Below, piece by piece: positions 15,755 to 24,065 of a stretch of DNA of 64,000 nucleotides. How positions within the stretch are numbered: position 1 is the stretch's first letter; each line of letters starts with the position of its first letter. Position numbers and translations under genes: made by a program. The stretch spans positions 94,026 through 158,025 of the forward strand of contig NZ_FOGG01000002.1 in the NCBI RefSeq assembly GCF_900111155.1, in the 5' to 3' direction. Source of the stretch: Pedobacter rhizosphaerae. GTDB lineage: Bacteria > Bacteroidota > Bacteroidia > Sphingobacteriales > Sphingobacteriaceae. The notes beneath the pieces are model-generated. The model searched no databases. It worked only from the letters and a program-made list of their open reading frames with translations, and had not been told where the DNA came from.

Positions 15755-17080
15755 CTAAGATCTAGAGGTTTCAGATTGATTATAAAGTACAGGCACCATT
15801 TTAATTTGTCGATACAGTAGGAATACCACGATTATGCTGAGTGAAACATAAATAGCAGAAAAAATATAAAATGAATAAACCACGCCCGGCATGGGAGTAA
15901 CTGCATCTTTTGTGCGCATAATACCATAAATAATCCAGGGTTGTCTACCTACTTCTGTTACCACCCAACCGGCCTCCAATGCAACATACCCCAAAGGGAT
16001 AGCCCAAACAAAAAGCCTTAACAGCCAGGGTTTATCCTGCAAAGGCTTTTTTCTAAACACCAATATAAAATAGACAATGGAAATCAGCATCAGCAATGTT
16101 CCAATCCCTACCATAATCTGAAAAGCATAATGCGTGATGGCTACAGGAGGCTGGTCGGCTTCCGGAATCTGATCTAAGCCCTTTACTTCCGCTTTGAAAT
16201 CGCCATGCGCCAGGAAACTTAGCGCACCAGGCACTTTTATCGCCCCCTTAACCGTTTTATCCTTTTCATTTACAATACCGCCAATAAGTAAAGGTGCGGG
16301 TTGTTCTGTTTGATACAGCGCCTCCATAGCAGCGAGTTTGGCAGGTTGTCTTTTGGCAACATCTTTTGCTGAAATATCGCCACTTAAAGGCTGTAGCAAA
16401 GCCCCAATACAAGCGAATGTAGCTGCAATTTTAAATGCCTTGAGGTGAAATTCTTTATTTCTATTCCTTAAAATCATTAAAGCATGAACACCGGCTACCG
16501 CAAAGCCTGTTGCAGTAAAGGCTGCTAAACACATATGCAAGGCCTGTGTAAACCAAGCCTTATTAAACATGGCTTGAATAGGATCTATATTTAAGTACTG
16601 TCCATTTACAAAGTCAAAGCCGGCAGGGCTGTTCATCCAGGCATTTGCTGCAACCACCAAAATACCAGATGCCAACCCACTTACGCCCACAACCATTCCG
16701 GTAAACCAATGGAACCACTTATTGAGTTTGTTCCAACCATACAGGAAGAAACCTAAAGCAATTGCTTCGATAAAAAAAGCTGTTCCTTCTAATGAAAATG
16801 GCATACCGAAAATTGGCCCTGCATGTTCCATAAATTTTGGCCAAAGTAGCCCCAGTTCAAATGAAAGCATAGTTCCGGAAACTGCACCCGTAGCAAAAAA
16901 AATGGCTACTCCCTTACTCCAGGCTTTCGTTAAGTCTTTGTAAATCTCTTTATTAGTTTTTAACCATTTGTAATGTGATACCGCCATAAAAAATGGCATC
17001 ACCATACCGATGCAAGAAAAAATAATGTGAAAGCCTAATGATAAGGCCATCTGGGAACGAGCTGCAATAAAATCATCCAT
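15755..17080 (-). CDS. cydA: Cytochrome bd oxidase subunit I
   Basis: The 441-aa haem-bearing subunit of the bd oxidase, a terminal oxidase with high oxygen affinity that takes electrons from quinol. H18 in SLGFHIIF matches the haem ligand near the N-terminus, and ALHMCLAAF holds the next conserved His. GRQPWIIYGIMRTKDAVTP is the hallmark late motif. The Q-loop between about residues 225 and 310 is short, as in the cyanide-insensitive type. TATATTTG lies just upstream. Use under low oxygen is expected from the family. Confidence 0.96.
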   Translation of the reverse strand: MDDFIAARSQMALSLGFHIIFSCIGMVMPFFMAVSHYKWLKTNKEIYKDLTKAWSKGVAIFFATGAVSGTMLSFELGLLWPKFMEHAGPIFGMPFSLEGTAFFIEAIALGFFLYGWNKLNKWFHWFTGMVVGVSGLASGILVVAANAWMNSPAGFDFVNGQYLNIDPIQAMFNKAWFTQALHMCLAAFTATGFAVAGVHALMILRNRNKEFHLKAFKIAATFACIGALLQPLSGDISAKDVAKRQPAKLAAMEALYQTEQPAPLLIGGIVNEKDKTVKGAIKVPGALSFLAHGDFKAEVKGLDQIPEADQPPVAITHYAFQIMVGIGTLLMLISIVYFILVFRKKPLQDKPWLLRLFVWAIPLGYVALEAGWVVTEVGRQPWIIYGIMRTKDAVTPMPGVVYSFYIFSAIYVSLSIIVVFLLYRQIKMVPVLYNQSETSRS

Positions 17081-17104
17081 ATCTGAGGGGATTAGCTATT
17101 GTCA

Positions 17105-17112
17105 CAAATATA
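17105..17112 (-). promoter_or_regulatory. -7 promoter element (TATATTTG) of cydAB
   Basis: Plus-strand CAAATATA reads TATATTTG on the minus strand, 24 nt before the cydA ATG at 17080. It matches TAnnTTTG exactly. Confidence 0.6.
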
Positions 17113-17227
17113 ATAGATAAGGATGTAGTTATAAGGGCTTTGGGCGAGTAATTTAGAACTATTTTAAATATAGAACGTTTATAAATTGGAAAAATATTTG
17201 GCGGCTGGTCACCCAATGGCCTAAAAC

Positions 17228-17258
17228 AAAAAAACCTCGCCTTAGATAAAGCGAGGCT
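17228..17258 (-). terminator. Terminator of the metallo-beta-lactamase-fold gene
   Basis: CCTCGC (17235-17240) and GCGAGG (17251-17256) form a compact hairpin with a run of seven T on the minus strand, 20 nt after the stop at 17275. Confidence 0.85.
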
Positions 17259-17274
17259 TAAAAATGAAGGGCTC

Positions 17275-18174
17275 TTATACCCCTTTTAATTCATCGTATG
17301 CAGCTCCCAAACTTCTTTGAATGCCTTCACCCTGCCATTCTGAAGCATTTGGAATGCTTGTTGACTTTAATATATCTTCTTTACTTTTCCCTGCCTTAAT
17401 TTCTCCTCCAACAAAACTAAGCAGGTTTTGCAGGTAATTCTGATAAGCTTTAACATCTGCTTTATTCCCTGTTACCTTTTCAGGATCAAAACTATGTCCC
17501 CATACAAATTGGGTATCATTATCAAACTGATTAATTATTTTATCAAGGGCAGAAATCCAGTTACCTATATGAGCTCCATTTTCTCTATCGATGTAAGGAA
17601 ATTTCCTGTTGAATACTAAATCGCCAAGGTGGGCGATATTGGCATTTTCGAAGTGATAAACAGCATCCCCGTTAGTATGCCCAGATCCATAGTAATAAGC
17701 ACTGATCCTCTCATCACCTATTTTGGCTTTCCAACCTGTACCAAAAGTGGTATCGGGTAACAGTTGTTTATCCAGGTTAGTGGCCTTTTCAGCCCCACGT
17801 TTTTGATTCACTAACGAATTTTGATGGGCCACTACTTTTTGAGCGAGGCCTTTAAAGGCGATATTGCCTCCAGTGTGATCTCCATGGTGATGCGTATTTA
17901 ACAAATACTTAAATGGTTTCTCGCCTAATTTTTTCAACTCTTCAATTACATGAGGTGCTGTATTGGGAAATTGGGCATCTACTACTACAAATCCATTGGA
18001 AGAATTTAGCCAGGCAATGGTGCCACCCTGCTCTGTAAAAATACCTACATTATTTCTAAGCGGCTTAAAATTATATGCCCTGAGCATTTCCTGCTGTGCA
18101 AATACATCTGATTTGTATATAGATAGCATGGCCATCGCCAAAGCCGAATTTTTAATAAAGGATCTTCTTTCCAT
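17275..18174 (-). CDS. Tat-exported MBL-fold hydrolase
   Basis: A 299-aa metallo-beta-lactamase-fold protein. The N-terminus MERRSFIKNSALAMAMLSIY has RRSFIK followed by a hydrophobic stretch, a twin-arginine signal, suggesting export after folding with metal. The zinc motif NTHHHGDHTGGN gives H95, H97, D99 and H100; a later GSGHTNGD and VWGHSFD supply further ligands. Overall order resembles MBL hydrolases of unknown substrate rather than a proven beta-lactamase. It has its own terminator. The preceding 77-aa gene on the same strand ends in a separate terminator, so this is a single transcription unit. Confidence 0.87.
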   Translation of the reverse strand: MERRSFIKNSALAMAMLSIYKSDVFAQQEMLRAYNFKPLRNNVGIFTEQGGTIAWLNSSNGFVVVDAQFPNTAPHVIEELKKLGEKPFKYLLNTHHHGDHTGGNIAFKGLAQKVVAHQNSLVNQKRGAEKATNLDKQLLPDTTFGTGWKAKIGDERISAYYYGSGHTNGDAVYHFENANIAHLGDLVFNRKFPYIDRENGAHIGNWISALDKIINQFDNDTQFVWGHSFDPEKVTGNKADVKAYQNYLQNLLSFVGGEIKAGKSKEDILKSTSIPNASEWQGEGIQRSLGAAYDELKGV

Positions 18175-18189
18175 TTTTAGGGATTAATT

Positions 18190-18218
18190 TAAAAAACCAC
18201 AGCAAATGCCGTGGTTTA
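18190..18218 (-). terminator. Terminator directly after the 77-aa gene
   Basis: AACCAC (18195-18200) and GTGGTT (18211-18216), extended by a CG/GC pair, form a hairpin followed on the minus strand by six T. It begins 4-6 nt after the 77-aa stop codon at 18222, which supports that short gene as real. Confidence 0.8.
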
Positions 18219-18221
18219 AAT

Positions 18222-18455
18222 TTAATGATTTTGCCGGAAATATAATATCCTTTTTATATGGACAATTGGAAGTGAACCTGGTTCGTGGCCGGGACCTAAT
18301 GGGTTATTTTTACGCTTATCGTCTTTATTGAAGAGATTGGTCGTTATTTTCGATGATTTATTTTCCTCTAAACCATCATGCTCTCTGGCATCTTCGGCTT
18401 TTTTATCCAGTAATTCATTCTCAATTACCTTGCCTTTTTCCTTATTTGTTTCCAT
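18222..18455 (-). CDS. Small hydrophilic protein of unknown function
   Basis: A 77-aa, highly charged, Lys/Glu/Asp-rich protein (METNKEKGKVIENELLDK at the start; NPLGPGHEPGSLP near residue 50). It has no signal peptide or membrane helix and matches no family I recognise. A tight terminator beginning right after its stop supports expression as a monocistronic gene. The composition suggests a largely disordered or stress-related protein, but this is only inferred. A second small reading frame upstream on the same strand also starts METN. Confidence 0.55.
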   Translation of the reverse strand: METNKEKGKVIENELLDKKAEDAREHDGLEENKSSKITTNLFNKDDKRKNNPLGPGHEPGSLPIVHIKRILYFRQNH

Positions 18456-18586
18456 AGTCTTTGTAAATTGATGTACTAATGGAACATAGCGATTTAGCTT
18501 TTTGTTTAGAAAAAAACAAAATCTGGTCAGTGCATAAAATATCCATTCTCTTGGAAAAAGAGCCCTTAAATCGATGTTGCTAGCTT

Positions 18587-18796
18587 TTAAAAGCCGGCAC
18601 CAGGTATATTGCCTATTTCATGGATACATCCGAAAGAATGAAACCTCCTTTTATGAATCTTATTGAAATGATCGGAGGTAGCTATTGAGGAAGTACTCAA
18701 GATGAAGGTATGAGGATGTTTTTTGTTCTGAATTGGTGTCGTGTTTTTCAACGGAGCACTTCCGGTGCCGGCGTTGAGGTTTCTATTTGTTTCCAT
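18587..18796 (-). CDS. Possible small protein, weakly supported
   Basis: A 69-aa frame starting METNRNLNAGTGSAPLK and ending NIPGAGF, rich in His, Ser and Thr. It has no family match, no clear terminator and no clear promoter. The shared METN start with the neighbouring 77-aa gene on the same strand is the only hint. It may be a chance reading frame. Confidence 0.25.
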   Translation of the reverse strand: METNRNLNAGTGSAPLKNTTPIQNKKHPHTFILSTSSIATSDHFNKIHKRRFHSFGCIHEIGNIPGAGF

Positions 18797-18983
18797 AACG
18801 ATATGAATATGACCCATGATTTCAGCATCAAGGTTTTGGGTTAAAATATTTAGATGTGTTGCTTAACCTTATGCTTAGCGGAAATAGATAAGGTTTCGTT
18901 GAGGAATTACAGATAAATAACTATAAATCAAATAATTGTTATATAAATATAATATATTTTTCAGATTTTCGAGAATATTTTGA

Positions 18984-19018
18984 ATAAAAAAAGCCTTAAC
19001 TTTTCAGCTAAGGCTTTC
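18984..19018 (-). terminator. Terminator of the cysteine desulfurase gene
   Basis: AAAGCCTTA and TAAGGCTTT (about 18990-19017) are perfect 9-bp arms. On the minus strand the hairpin ends in seven T, about 20 nt after the stop at 19037. Confidence 0.88.
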
Positions 19019-19036
19019 TTGTTCGGTTTCAACTTC

Positions 19037-20185
19037 TTACGCCAGCGCATTTTGCTTTACTACCATTTTGACTTTTTCAATCACATAATCCAATTCTTCT
19101 TTCGTAGTATATTTACTAAACGAGAAGCGAACAGAAGGGCGATTGGGATCTGCTTTGATGCCGGTTAATACATGAGAACCAATATTTGAACCTGATGAGC
19201 AAGCGCTACCACCAGAAGCGCAGATTCCATTGATATCCAGATTAAACAAGAGCATATCGGCCATATCCATCTCCGGGAAAGAGACGTTCAACACCGTATA
19301 AAGGCTCTTATCAGCAGCTGTTTCCCCATTAAAAGCAATTCCAGGAATTTCTGCAATCAATTGCACCTTTAAATAATCTTTAAGTTCTTGAATATAGTTT
19401 TGATGCTGCTCCATCTCCGCGTAGGCAATTTCTAAAGCCTTAGCCAAGCCTACAATACCATACACATTTTCAGTACCCCCACGCATATTCCGCTCCTGAG
19501 CACCACCGTAAATCATTGGCGGGATCTTTATATTGCTATTTACATATAAAAACCCTACTCCTTTAGGTCCGTGCAACTTATGCGCTGCACAAACAATGAA
19601 ATGGGCTTTTAGTTCTCTAACATTATGCGGATAATGCCCCATGGTTTGCACCGTATCTGCATGATAGATCGCATTATACTGTTCACAGATGTCTCCTATG
19701 CGCTTCATATCACTTAAGGTACCCAATTCGTTATTGGCGTGCATGATGGAAACAAATGAACGCTCATTATGCTGAAGAAGCTCTTCCAAATGTGCATAAT
19801 CTACATTCCCTTTTTCATCAATATTGACGAAACTAAGCTTGTCAATTTCACCATTTTTAAGCATCATGTTTAATGTATGCTCAACCGCATGGTGCTCTAT
19901 TTTTGAAGTAATGGCGTGTTTTATTCCATAAGCAGCAATACCGCAACGGATGGCTGTATTATCAGCTTCTGTACCACCTGAGGTAAAAAATATCTCTGAA
20001 GGGGACGCACTTAGTAAATTGGCAACCGTTTTACGGGCTTTCTCCACCAAAGTTCTAACCTCACGGCCCAGTGCATGAATAGCCGAAGGATTACCAAAGT
20101 AGTTCTCCATCACGTTAGTCATTTCTGCTATTACGTTAGGATCCAATGGCGTTGTTGCGGCATTATCTAAATAAACCCTTTTCAT
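19037..20185 (-). CDS. Cysteine desulfurase family protein
   Basis: A 382-aa class V PLP aminotransferase-fold enzyme of the NifS/IscS kind, which removes sulfur from cysteine for iron-sulfur clusters or thio-modified tRNA. It opens with VYLDNAATTPLDP. The PLP lysine is in CAAHKLHGPKGVGF and the sulfur-accepting Cys is in CASGGSACSSGS; GGAQERNMRGGTENV is a further signature. It lies 99 nt downstream of glmM on the same strand, probably cotranscribed, with a clear terminator after it. No iscU or sufB gene is nearby, so its partner is unknown. Confidence 0.92.
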   Translation of the reverse strand: MKRVYLDNAATTPLDPNVIAEMTNVMENYFGNPSAIHALGREVRTLVEKARKTVANLLSASPSEIFFTSGGTEADNTAIRCGIAAYGIKHAITSKIEHHAVEHTLNMMLKNGEIDKLSFVNIDEKGNVDYAHLEELLQHNERSFVSIMHANNELGTLSDMKRIGDICEQYNAIYHADTVQTMGHYPHNVRELKAHFIVCAAHKLHGPKGVGFLYVNSNIKIPPMIYGGAQERNMRGGTENVYGIVGLAKALEIAYAEMEQHQNYIQELKDYLKVQLIAEIPGIAFNGETAADKSLYTVLNVSFPEMDMADMLLFNLDINGICASGGSACSSGSNIGSHVLTGIKADPNRPSVRFSFSKYTTKEELDYVIEKVKMVVKQNALA

Positions 20186-20284
20186 TTTTAAGAATAATTG
20201 TAGTTAGTGCATTATGCTCAAGAAGATACTTGAGTTTGAAAATGAACCATTGCTGATTCAGTTCCGTTATATTTTAAATTCTGA

Positions 20285-21670
20285 TTATAAGTGAAGTATT
20301 TCCTTAATATCAGAGATAATTTTATTGGCCAAACTTTCGGCAATAGTTTCGTTTTCTGCTTCGCTGTAAATACGAATAATTGGTTCCGTGTTAGAACGAC
20401 GCAAATGTACCCAAGTTTTATCAAATTCTATCTTTAAACCATCAATAGTACTGTATGGTTGGTTTTTATATTTTTCTTCAACTTGTTTCAATAAATTATC
20501 AATATCCATTTCTGGAGTAAGGGTAATTTTGTTTTTAGAAATATGGTATGCCGGATAGCTGCTTCTCAATACGGATATTGATTTGCCGAACTTAGCCAAG
20601 TGCGTTAGAAACAAGGCAATACCAACCAGTGCATCTCTACCATAGTGAGATTCCGGATAGATAATTCCTCCATTTCCCTCTCCACCGATAATGGCATTGG
20701 TAGCTTTCATCAGGTTTACCACGTTCACCTCACCTACTGCTGAAGCATTATAGGTTGTTCCTGCTTTTTCGGTAACATCCCTCAATGCACGTGTTGATGA
20801 CAAGTTAGAAACGGTATTTCCAGGTGTGTTTTTCAAAACATAATCTGCAACCGCTACCAAAGTATACTCTTCACCAAACATGCTGCCGTCTTCGTTTACA
20901 AAGCAAAGTCTGTCTACATCAGGATCTACCACAATCCCTAAATCAGCATTTTGTTTCTGTACTTCTTTAGAGATTTCTGTTAAATTTTCTGGAAGAGGCT
21001 CCGGGTTATGCGGGAAATGCCCATTAGGCTCACAAAATAATTCTACTACCTTGGTTACACCCAGTGCTTTCAACAAAGCTGGAATAAAAATCCCTCCTGT
21101 AGAGTTAACGCAATCAATAACTACTTTAAAATCTGCTTTTTTAATGGCTTCAACATCTACCAATGGTAATGCTAACACTTTATCGATATGTTTTTGCAGG
21201 TAAGTATCATTTTTAATCACCTTACCCAATTTATCTACGTCAGCAAAATCAAAATCTGCCGACTCCGCAAGATCTAAAACTTCTTTACCATCTTCATCAC
21301 TAATAAATTCTCCCTTTCCATTCAATAGTTTAAGGGCATTCCATTGCTTTGGATTATGGCTTGCGGTTAAAATGATTCCGCCACCAGCCTGTTCATCAGG
21401 TACTGCCACCTCAACAGTTGGGGTAGTTGATAGTCCTAAATCGATCACTTCAATACCCAAACCTTGTAATGTACCGATAACCAGGTTGTTCACCATTTCA
21501 CCAGAGATACGCGCATCTCTACCCAAAACAATTCTTTTATTACCTGTTTTCTGTACTACCCAGCTTCCGAAAGCGGCTGTAAATTTTACGATATCAATGG
21601 GTGTCAGGCCGTCTCCAGCTCTTCCACCAATGGTTCCTCTAATTCCTGAAATTGATTTTATTAAACTCAC
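20285..21670 (-). CDS. glmM: Phosphoglucosamine mutase
   Basis: A 461-aa alpha-D-phosphohexomutase that interconverts glucosamine 6- and 1-phosphate for UDP-GlcNAc, peptidoglycan and LPS. It starts MSLIKSISGIRGTIGG; the catalytic phosphoserine is in TASHNPKQWNALK; the metal loop is DPDVDRLCF; the sugar-binding loop is GGEGNGG; the phosphate-binding end is RRSNTEPIIRIYSEA. Phosphomannomutase is the alternative label, but the SGIRG start and Bacteroidota context favour GlmM. TATTTTTG upstream is a probable -7 element. Confidence 0.9.
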   Translation of the reverse strand: MSLIKSISGIRGTIGGRAGDGLTPIDIVKFTAAFGSWVVQKTGNKRIVLGRDARISGEMVNNLVIGTLQGLGIEVIDLGLSTTPTVEVAVPDEQAGGGIILTASHNPKQWNALKLLNGKGEFISDEDGKEVLDLAESADFDFADVDKLGKVIKNDTYLQKHIDKVLALPLVDVEAIKKADFKVVIDCVNSTGGIFIPALLKALGVTKVVELFCEPNGHFPHNPEPLPENLTEISKEVQKQNADLGIVVDPDVDRLCFVNEDGSMFGEEYTLVAVADYVLKNTPGNTVSNLSSTRALRDVTEKAGTTYNASAVGEVNVVNLMKATNAIIGGEGNGGIIYPESHYGRDALVGIALFLTHLAKFGKSISVLRSSYPAYHISKNKITLTPEMDIDNLLKQVEEKYKNQPYSTIDGLKIEFDKTWVHLRRSNTEPIIRIYSEAENETIAESLANKIISDIKEILHL

Positions 21671-21692
21671 TGTGTGTATTTTATATGGTGTT

Positions 21693-21700
21693 CAAAAATA
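21693..21700 (-). promoter_or_regulatory. -7 promoter element (TATTTTTG) of glmM
   Basis: Plus-strand CAAAAATA equals TATTTTTG on the minus strand, matching TAnnTTTG, 22 nt upstream of the glmM ATG at 21670. Confidence 0.55.
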
Positions 21701-21798
21701 ACAAAAAAAACAAGACAGCGGGCACGTGTTCAAGGTTTAGTACTTTAATTTACATTCTATTTATACGACAAAATATACAGAACATATCTTGTGTAATA

Positions 21799-21818
21799 AA
21801 TCAAACGTATGTTTGATT
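21799..21818. promoter_or_regulatory. Inverted repeat AATCAAAC-gtat-GTTTGATT
   Basis: Perfect 8-bp arms are separated by 4 nt, in the spacer between divergent genes. It is the size of a dimeric regulator site. A T-rich stretch follows on the plus strand, so a weak terminator-like role cannot be excluded, but no plus-strand gene precedes it. Confidence 0.45.
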
Positions 21819-21972
21819 TTGAGCTTTTTTTCAAAATAATGTAAACACTCCCTTCCCTTAACATCCTGATCAGAACATTGCTAATGAAAAAAAACCTGAA
21901 CATATCCTACACACAAGCGCTTTCTTTCTCCATATTCTTGCAACAATATTGCATAAAACTCAATATAGACTT

Positions 21973-22000
21973 TTGATGAAGCTTGAAAACCCTATATTTG
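21973..22000 (+). promoter_or_regulatory. Promoter TTG-N17-TATATTTG of the methyltransferase operon
   Basis: TTG at 21973-21975 and TATATTTG at 21993-22000 fit the Bacteroidota consensus in sequence and spacing. It lies 23 nt before the ATG at 22024. Confidence 0.7.
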
Positions 22001-22023
22001 CAACTTAAATAAAACAGCTAAAT

Positions 22024-22755
22024 ATGCAGCGCAAATGGTTTCAATATTGGTTTAATTCGCCATATTATCACATCCTCTATCAACAAAGAAACGATGCTGA
22101 AGCCGAATTTTTTATTGATAACTTAACTGCATATCTTAAACCTTCTTCTGATGCTAAAATGCTGGATATTGCCTGTGGCAAGGGAAGACATTCTATTTAC
22201 CTCAACAAGAAGGGCTTTGATGTTACCGGAATAGATTTGTCTGAGCAAAGCATTAAGTATGCTAAACAATTTGAAAATGATAAGCTACATTTCCTTGTGC
22301 ACGACATGCGCAGGCTTTTTTACATTAATTATTTCGATGTTGCCTTAAACTTATTTACCAGTTTTGGCTATTTTGAAACAGAGAAAGATCATGTTAATGC
22401 TTTAAAAACCTTTAGAAAGTGCTTAACTGCTAAGGGTATTCTGGTTATTGATTACTTCAATACCGAAAAAATAATCAGAAACCTGAATTCTTGCGAAACT
22501 AAATCACTGGATGGAATTACTTTCAACATCACTAAAAATGTTGTCGATGGAAAAATCATCAAGAAAATCAATTTCGAAGACAAGCAAAAGGTTTACAACT
22601 TTGAAGAACGAGTTCAGGCTTTCAGTTTGGAAGATTTTCAACAGATGATTACCAAGGCAGGAATGGTGATCCATCAATCGTTTGGCAGCTATTCTTTGGA
22701 AGATTTTGACCAAAACAATTCAGATCGATTAATTTTAATCTGCAAAAAGGCATGA
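22024..22755 (+). CDS. Class I SAM-dependent methyltransferase
   Basis: A 243-aa methyltransferase. Motif I is KMLDIACGKGRHSIYL (about residues 54-69), followed by GFDVTGIDLSEQSIKYA (acidic residue for the SAM ribose) and FDVALNLFTSFGYFET, the motif IV region. The substrate is unknown. Its stop overlaps the ATG of the PAP2 gene by 4 nt (ATGA), and that gene overlaps the ZIP transporter by 1 nt, so the three form a tightly coupled operon behind a consensus promoter. Confidence 0.9.
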   Translation: MQRKWFQYWFNSPYYHILYQQRNDAEAEFFIDNLTAYLKPSSDAKMLDIACGKGRHSIYLNKKGFDVTGIDLSEQSIKYAKQFENDKLHFLVHDMRRLFYINYFDVALNLFTSFGYFETEKDHVNALKTFRKCLTAKGILVIDYFNTEKIIRNLNSCETKSLDGITFNITKNVVDGKIIKKINFEDKQKVYNFEERVQAFSLEDFQQMITKAGMVIHQSFGSYSLEDFDQNNSDRLILICKKA

Positions 22756-23315
22756 TAGAGCAGGTATTGCAATTTGATACAGAGCTATTTCTTAAAATCC
22801 ACCTCGGACTTTCCAATGGTTTTTTCGACTGGCTGATGCCATTAATGAGAAACCGTTTTTTTTGGTCGCCCTTATATCTTTTTATCATTATTTTCTGTAT
22901 TAAACAATACAAAAAGCAAGGATATTATATCATCGGCATGATTCTTTTCACCTTTGCCATGGGTGATTTAATTGCTTCGAGGCTAATTAAACCTTTTATT
23001 GCCCGGGTAAGGCCATGTAATGATATTGATTTGCAAAATTATATTATCCACCGAGTGCCATGCGGGAGTGGCTTAAGTTTTCCATCTGCCCATGCAACAA
23101 ATCACTTTGCTATCGCCGTATTTTTAATCTGTGTATTTTACAGCAGATGGAAACCAATTTTACCCATAGGCTTGTTCTGGGCCACTATTATTAGCTTTGC
23201 CCAAGTTTATGTTGGTGTTCATTATCCCATAGATGTTACCGTAGGCGCATTATTAGGTACTACAATCGGCCTGCTTTGTGCTAAATTATTTAAAACCTTA
23301 CAACCTGATTTTTAA
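22752..23315 (+). CDS. PAP2-superfamily membrane phosphatase with altered C3 motif
   Basis: A 187-aa protein with about five membrane helices. Family members remove phosphate from lipid phosphates or diphosphates such as undecaprenyl diphosphate. C1 is visible as KPFIARVRPC and C2 as SFPSAHATNHF (PSAH, catalytic His). C3 reads AQVYVGVHYPIDV: the catalytic His and Asp are kept, but the usual SR is replaced by AQ, losing the phosphate-contact Arg. Activity may be reduced or the substrate different. It overlaps both neighbours, which suggests a shared envelope role. Confidence 0.85.
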   Translation: MIEQVLQFDTELFLKIHLGLSNGFFDWLMPLMRNRFFWSPLYLFIIIFCIKQYKKQGYYIIGMILFTFAMGDLIASRLIKPFIARVRPCNDIDLQNYIIHRVPCGSGLSFPSAHATNHFAIAVFLICVFYSRWKPILPIGLFWATIISFAQVYVGVHYPIDVTVGALLGTTIGLLCAKLFKTLQPDF

Positions 23316-24037
23316 TGGAAGCCTGGAAATTTTGTGTTCTTTTTTTCTGTGCTTTTTTAGGAGGCTCAACTATCTTCCTGGTGAAGAGTGATAAATCTAA
23401 ACTGCTAAAATTAATTTTATCCTTCAGTGGGGCTTATCTCTTTGCTATAACGGTTTTGCACCTTATTCCTGATGCTTACAGCGGCCCGGATAGTAAAGAA
23501 ATAGGCATTTTTATCCTTATTGGTTTTTTGCTTCAGGTATTTCTGGAACAATTTTCTGAAGGCGTTGAGCACGGACACATCCATAAACATCACGATGGAC
23601 ATGTTTTTCCCTTCGGAATCATGATTAGTTTGTGTTTACATGCCTTTTTAGAAGGAATGCCTTTGGCTAAAGACCAACATAACGAGCTTATTTTCGGAAT
23701 TTCCCTCCATCATATACCAGCAGCATTTGCCCTCGCCAGCATTTTAATGCAAAATCATTTTAAAAAGGGGAGCATTATTTTATACCTGGTTATTTTCGCC
23801 TTAATGGCACCATTTGGCTATTATGTGAGCCTGGGTTTAAGCAATGGCTCTATTGGCGGCGTTGAAGCTTATTTCAATAAAATTATGGGTATTGTAATTG
23901 GTATTTTCCTTCACATTTCTACTACCATACTCTTCGAATCGAGCGCTGATCATAAAATTAATACCCGTAAAATGATTGCTGTTTTGTTGGGGATTAGTGT
24001 TGCTTTAATTGGTTTCTTTTTGGGGCATAATCACTAA
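23315..24037 (+). CDS. ZIP family metal transporter
   Basis: A 240-aa membrane protein with seven or eight predicted helices. ZIP proteins bring Zn2+ or similar divalent metals into the cytoplasm. The two metal-site helices are visible as [11 protein letters not shown] and [16 protein letters not shown] histidine-rich loop, [15 protein letters not shown] (about 87-101), lies between helices and probably collects metal. The start codon overlaps the PAP2 stop by one base (TAATG). No zinc-regulator (Zur) box was noticed at the operon promoter. Confidence 0.9.
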   Translation: MEAWKFCVLFFCAFLGGSTIFLVKSDKSKLLKLILSFSGAYLFAITVLHLIPDAYSGPDSKEIGIFILIGFLLQVFLEQFSEGVEHGHIHKHHDGHVFPFGIMISLCLHAFLEGMPLAKDQHNELIFGISLHHIPAAFALASILMQNHFKKGSIILYLVIFALMAPFGYYVSLGLSNGSIGGVEAYFNKIMGIVIGIFLHISTTILFESSADHKINTRKMIAVLLGISVALIGFFLGHNH

Positions 24038-24057
24038 TATTGTTTCAAAGCACCCAA

Positions 24058-24065
24058 TATCTTTG
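24058..24065 (+). promoter_or_regulatory. Possible -7 element (TATCTTTG) for the Uma2 gene
   Basis: An exact TAnnTTTG match downstream of the ZIP stop. It overlaps the in-frame TTG at 24063 that I use as the Uma2 start, so either this promoter or that start is wrong. A TTG at 24040-24042 is only 15 nt upstream, a short spacing. Confidence 0.35.

Larger units (their letters stand above)
21671..22023. other. 353-bp control region between divergent glmM and methyltransferase operon
   Basis: No gene is visible. The region contains a minus-strand -7 element at 21693-21700 (TATTTTTG) for glmM, a perfect 8-bp-arm inverted repeat at 21799-21818, and a plus-strand promoter near 21973-22000 for the methyltransferase operon. 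The rest is A/T-rich with no recognised structure. Confidence 0.6.
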
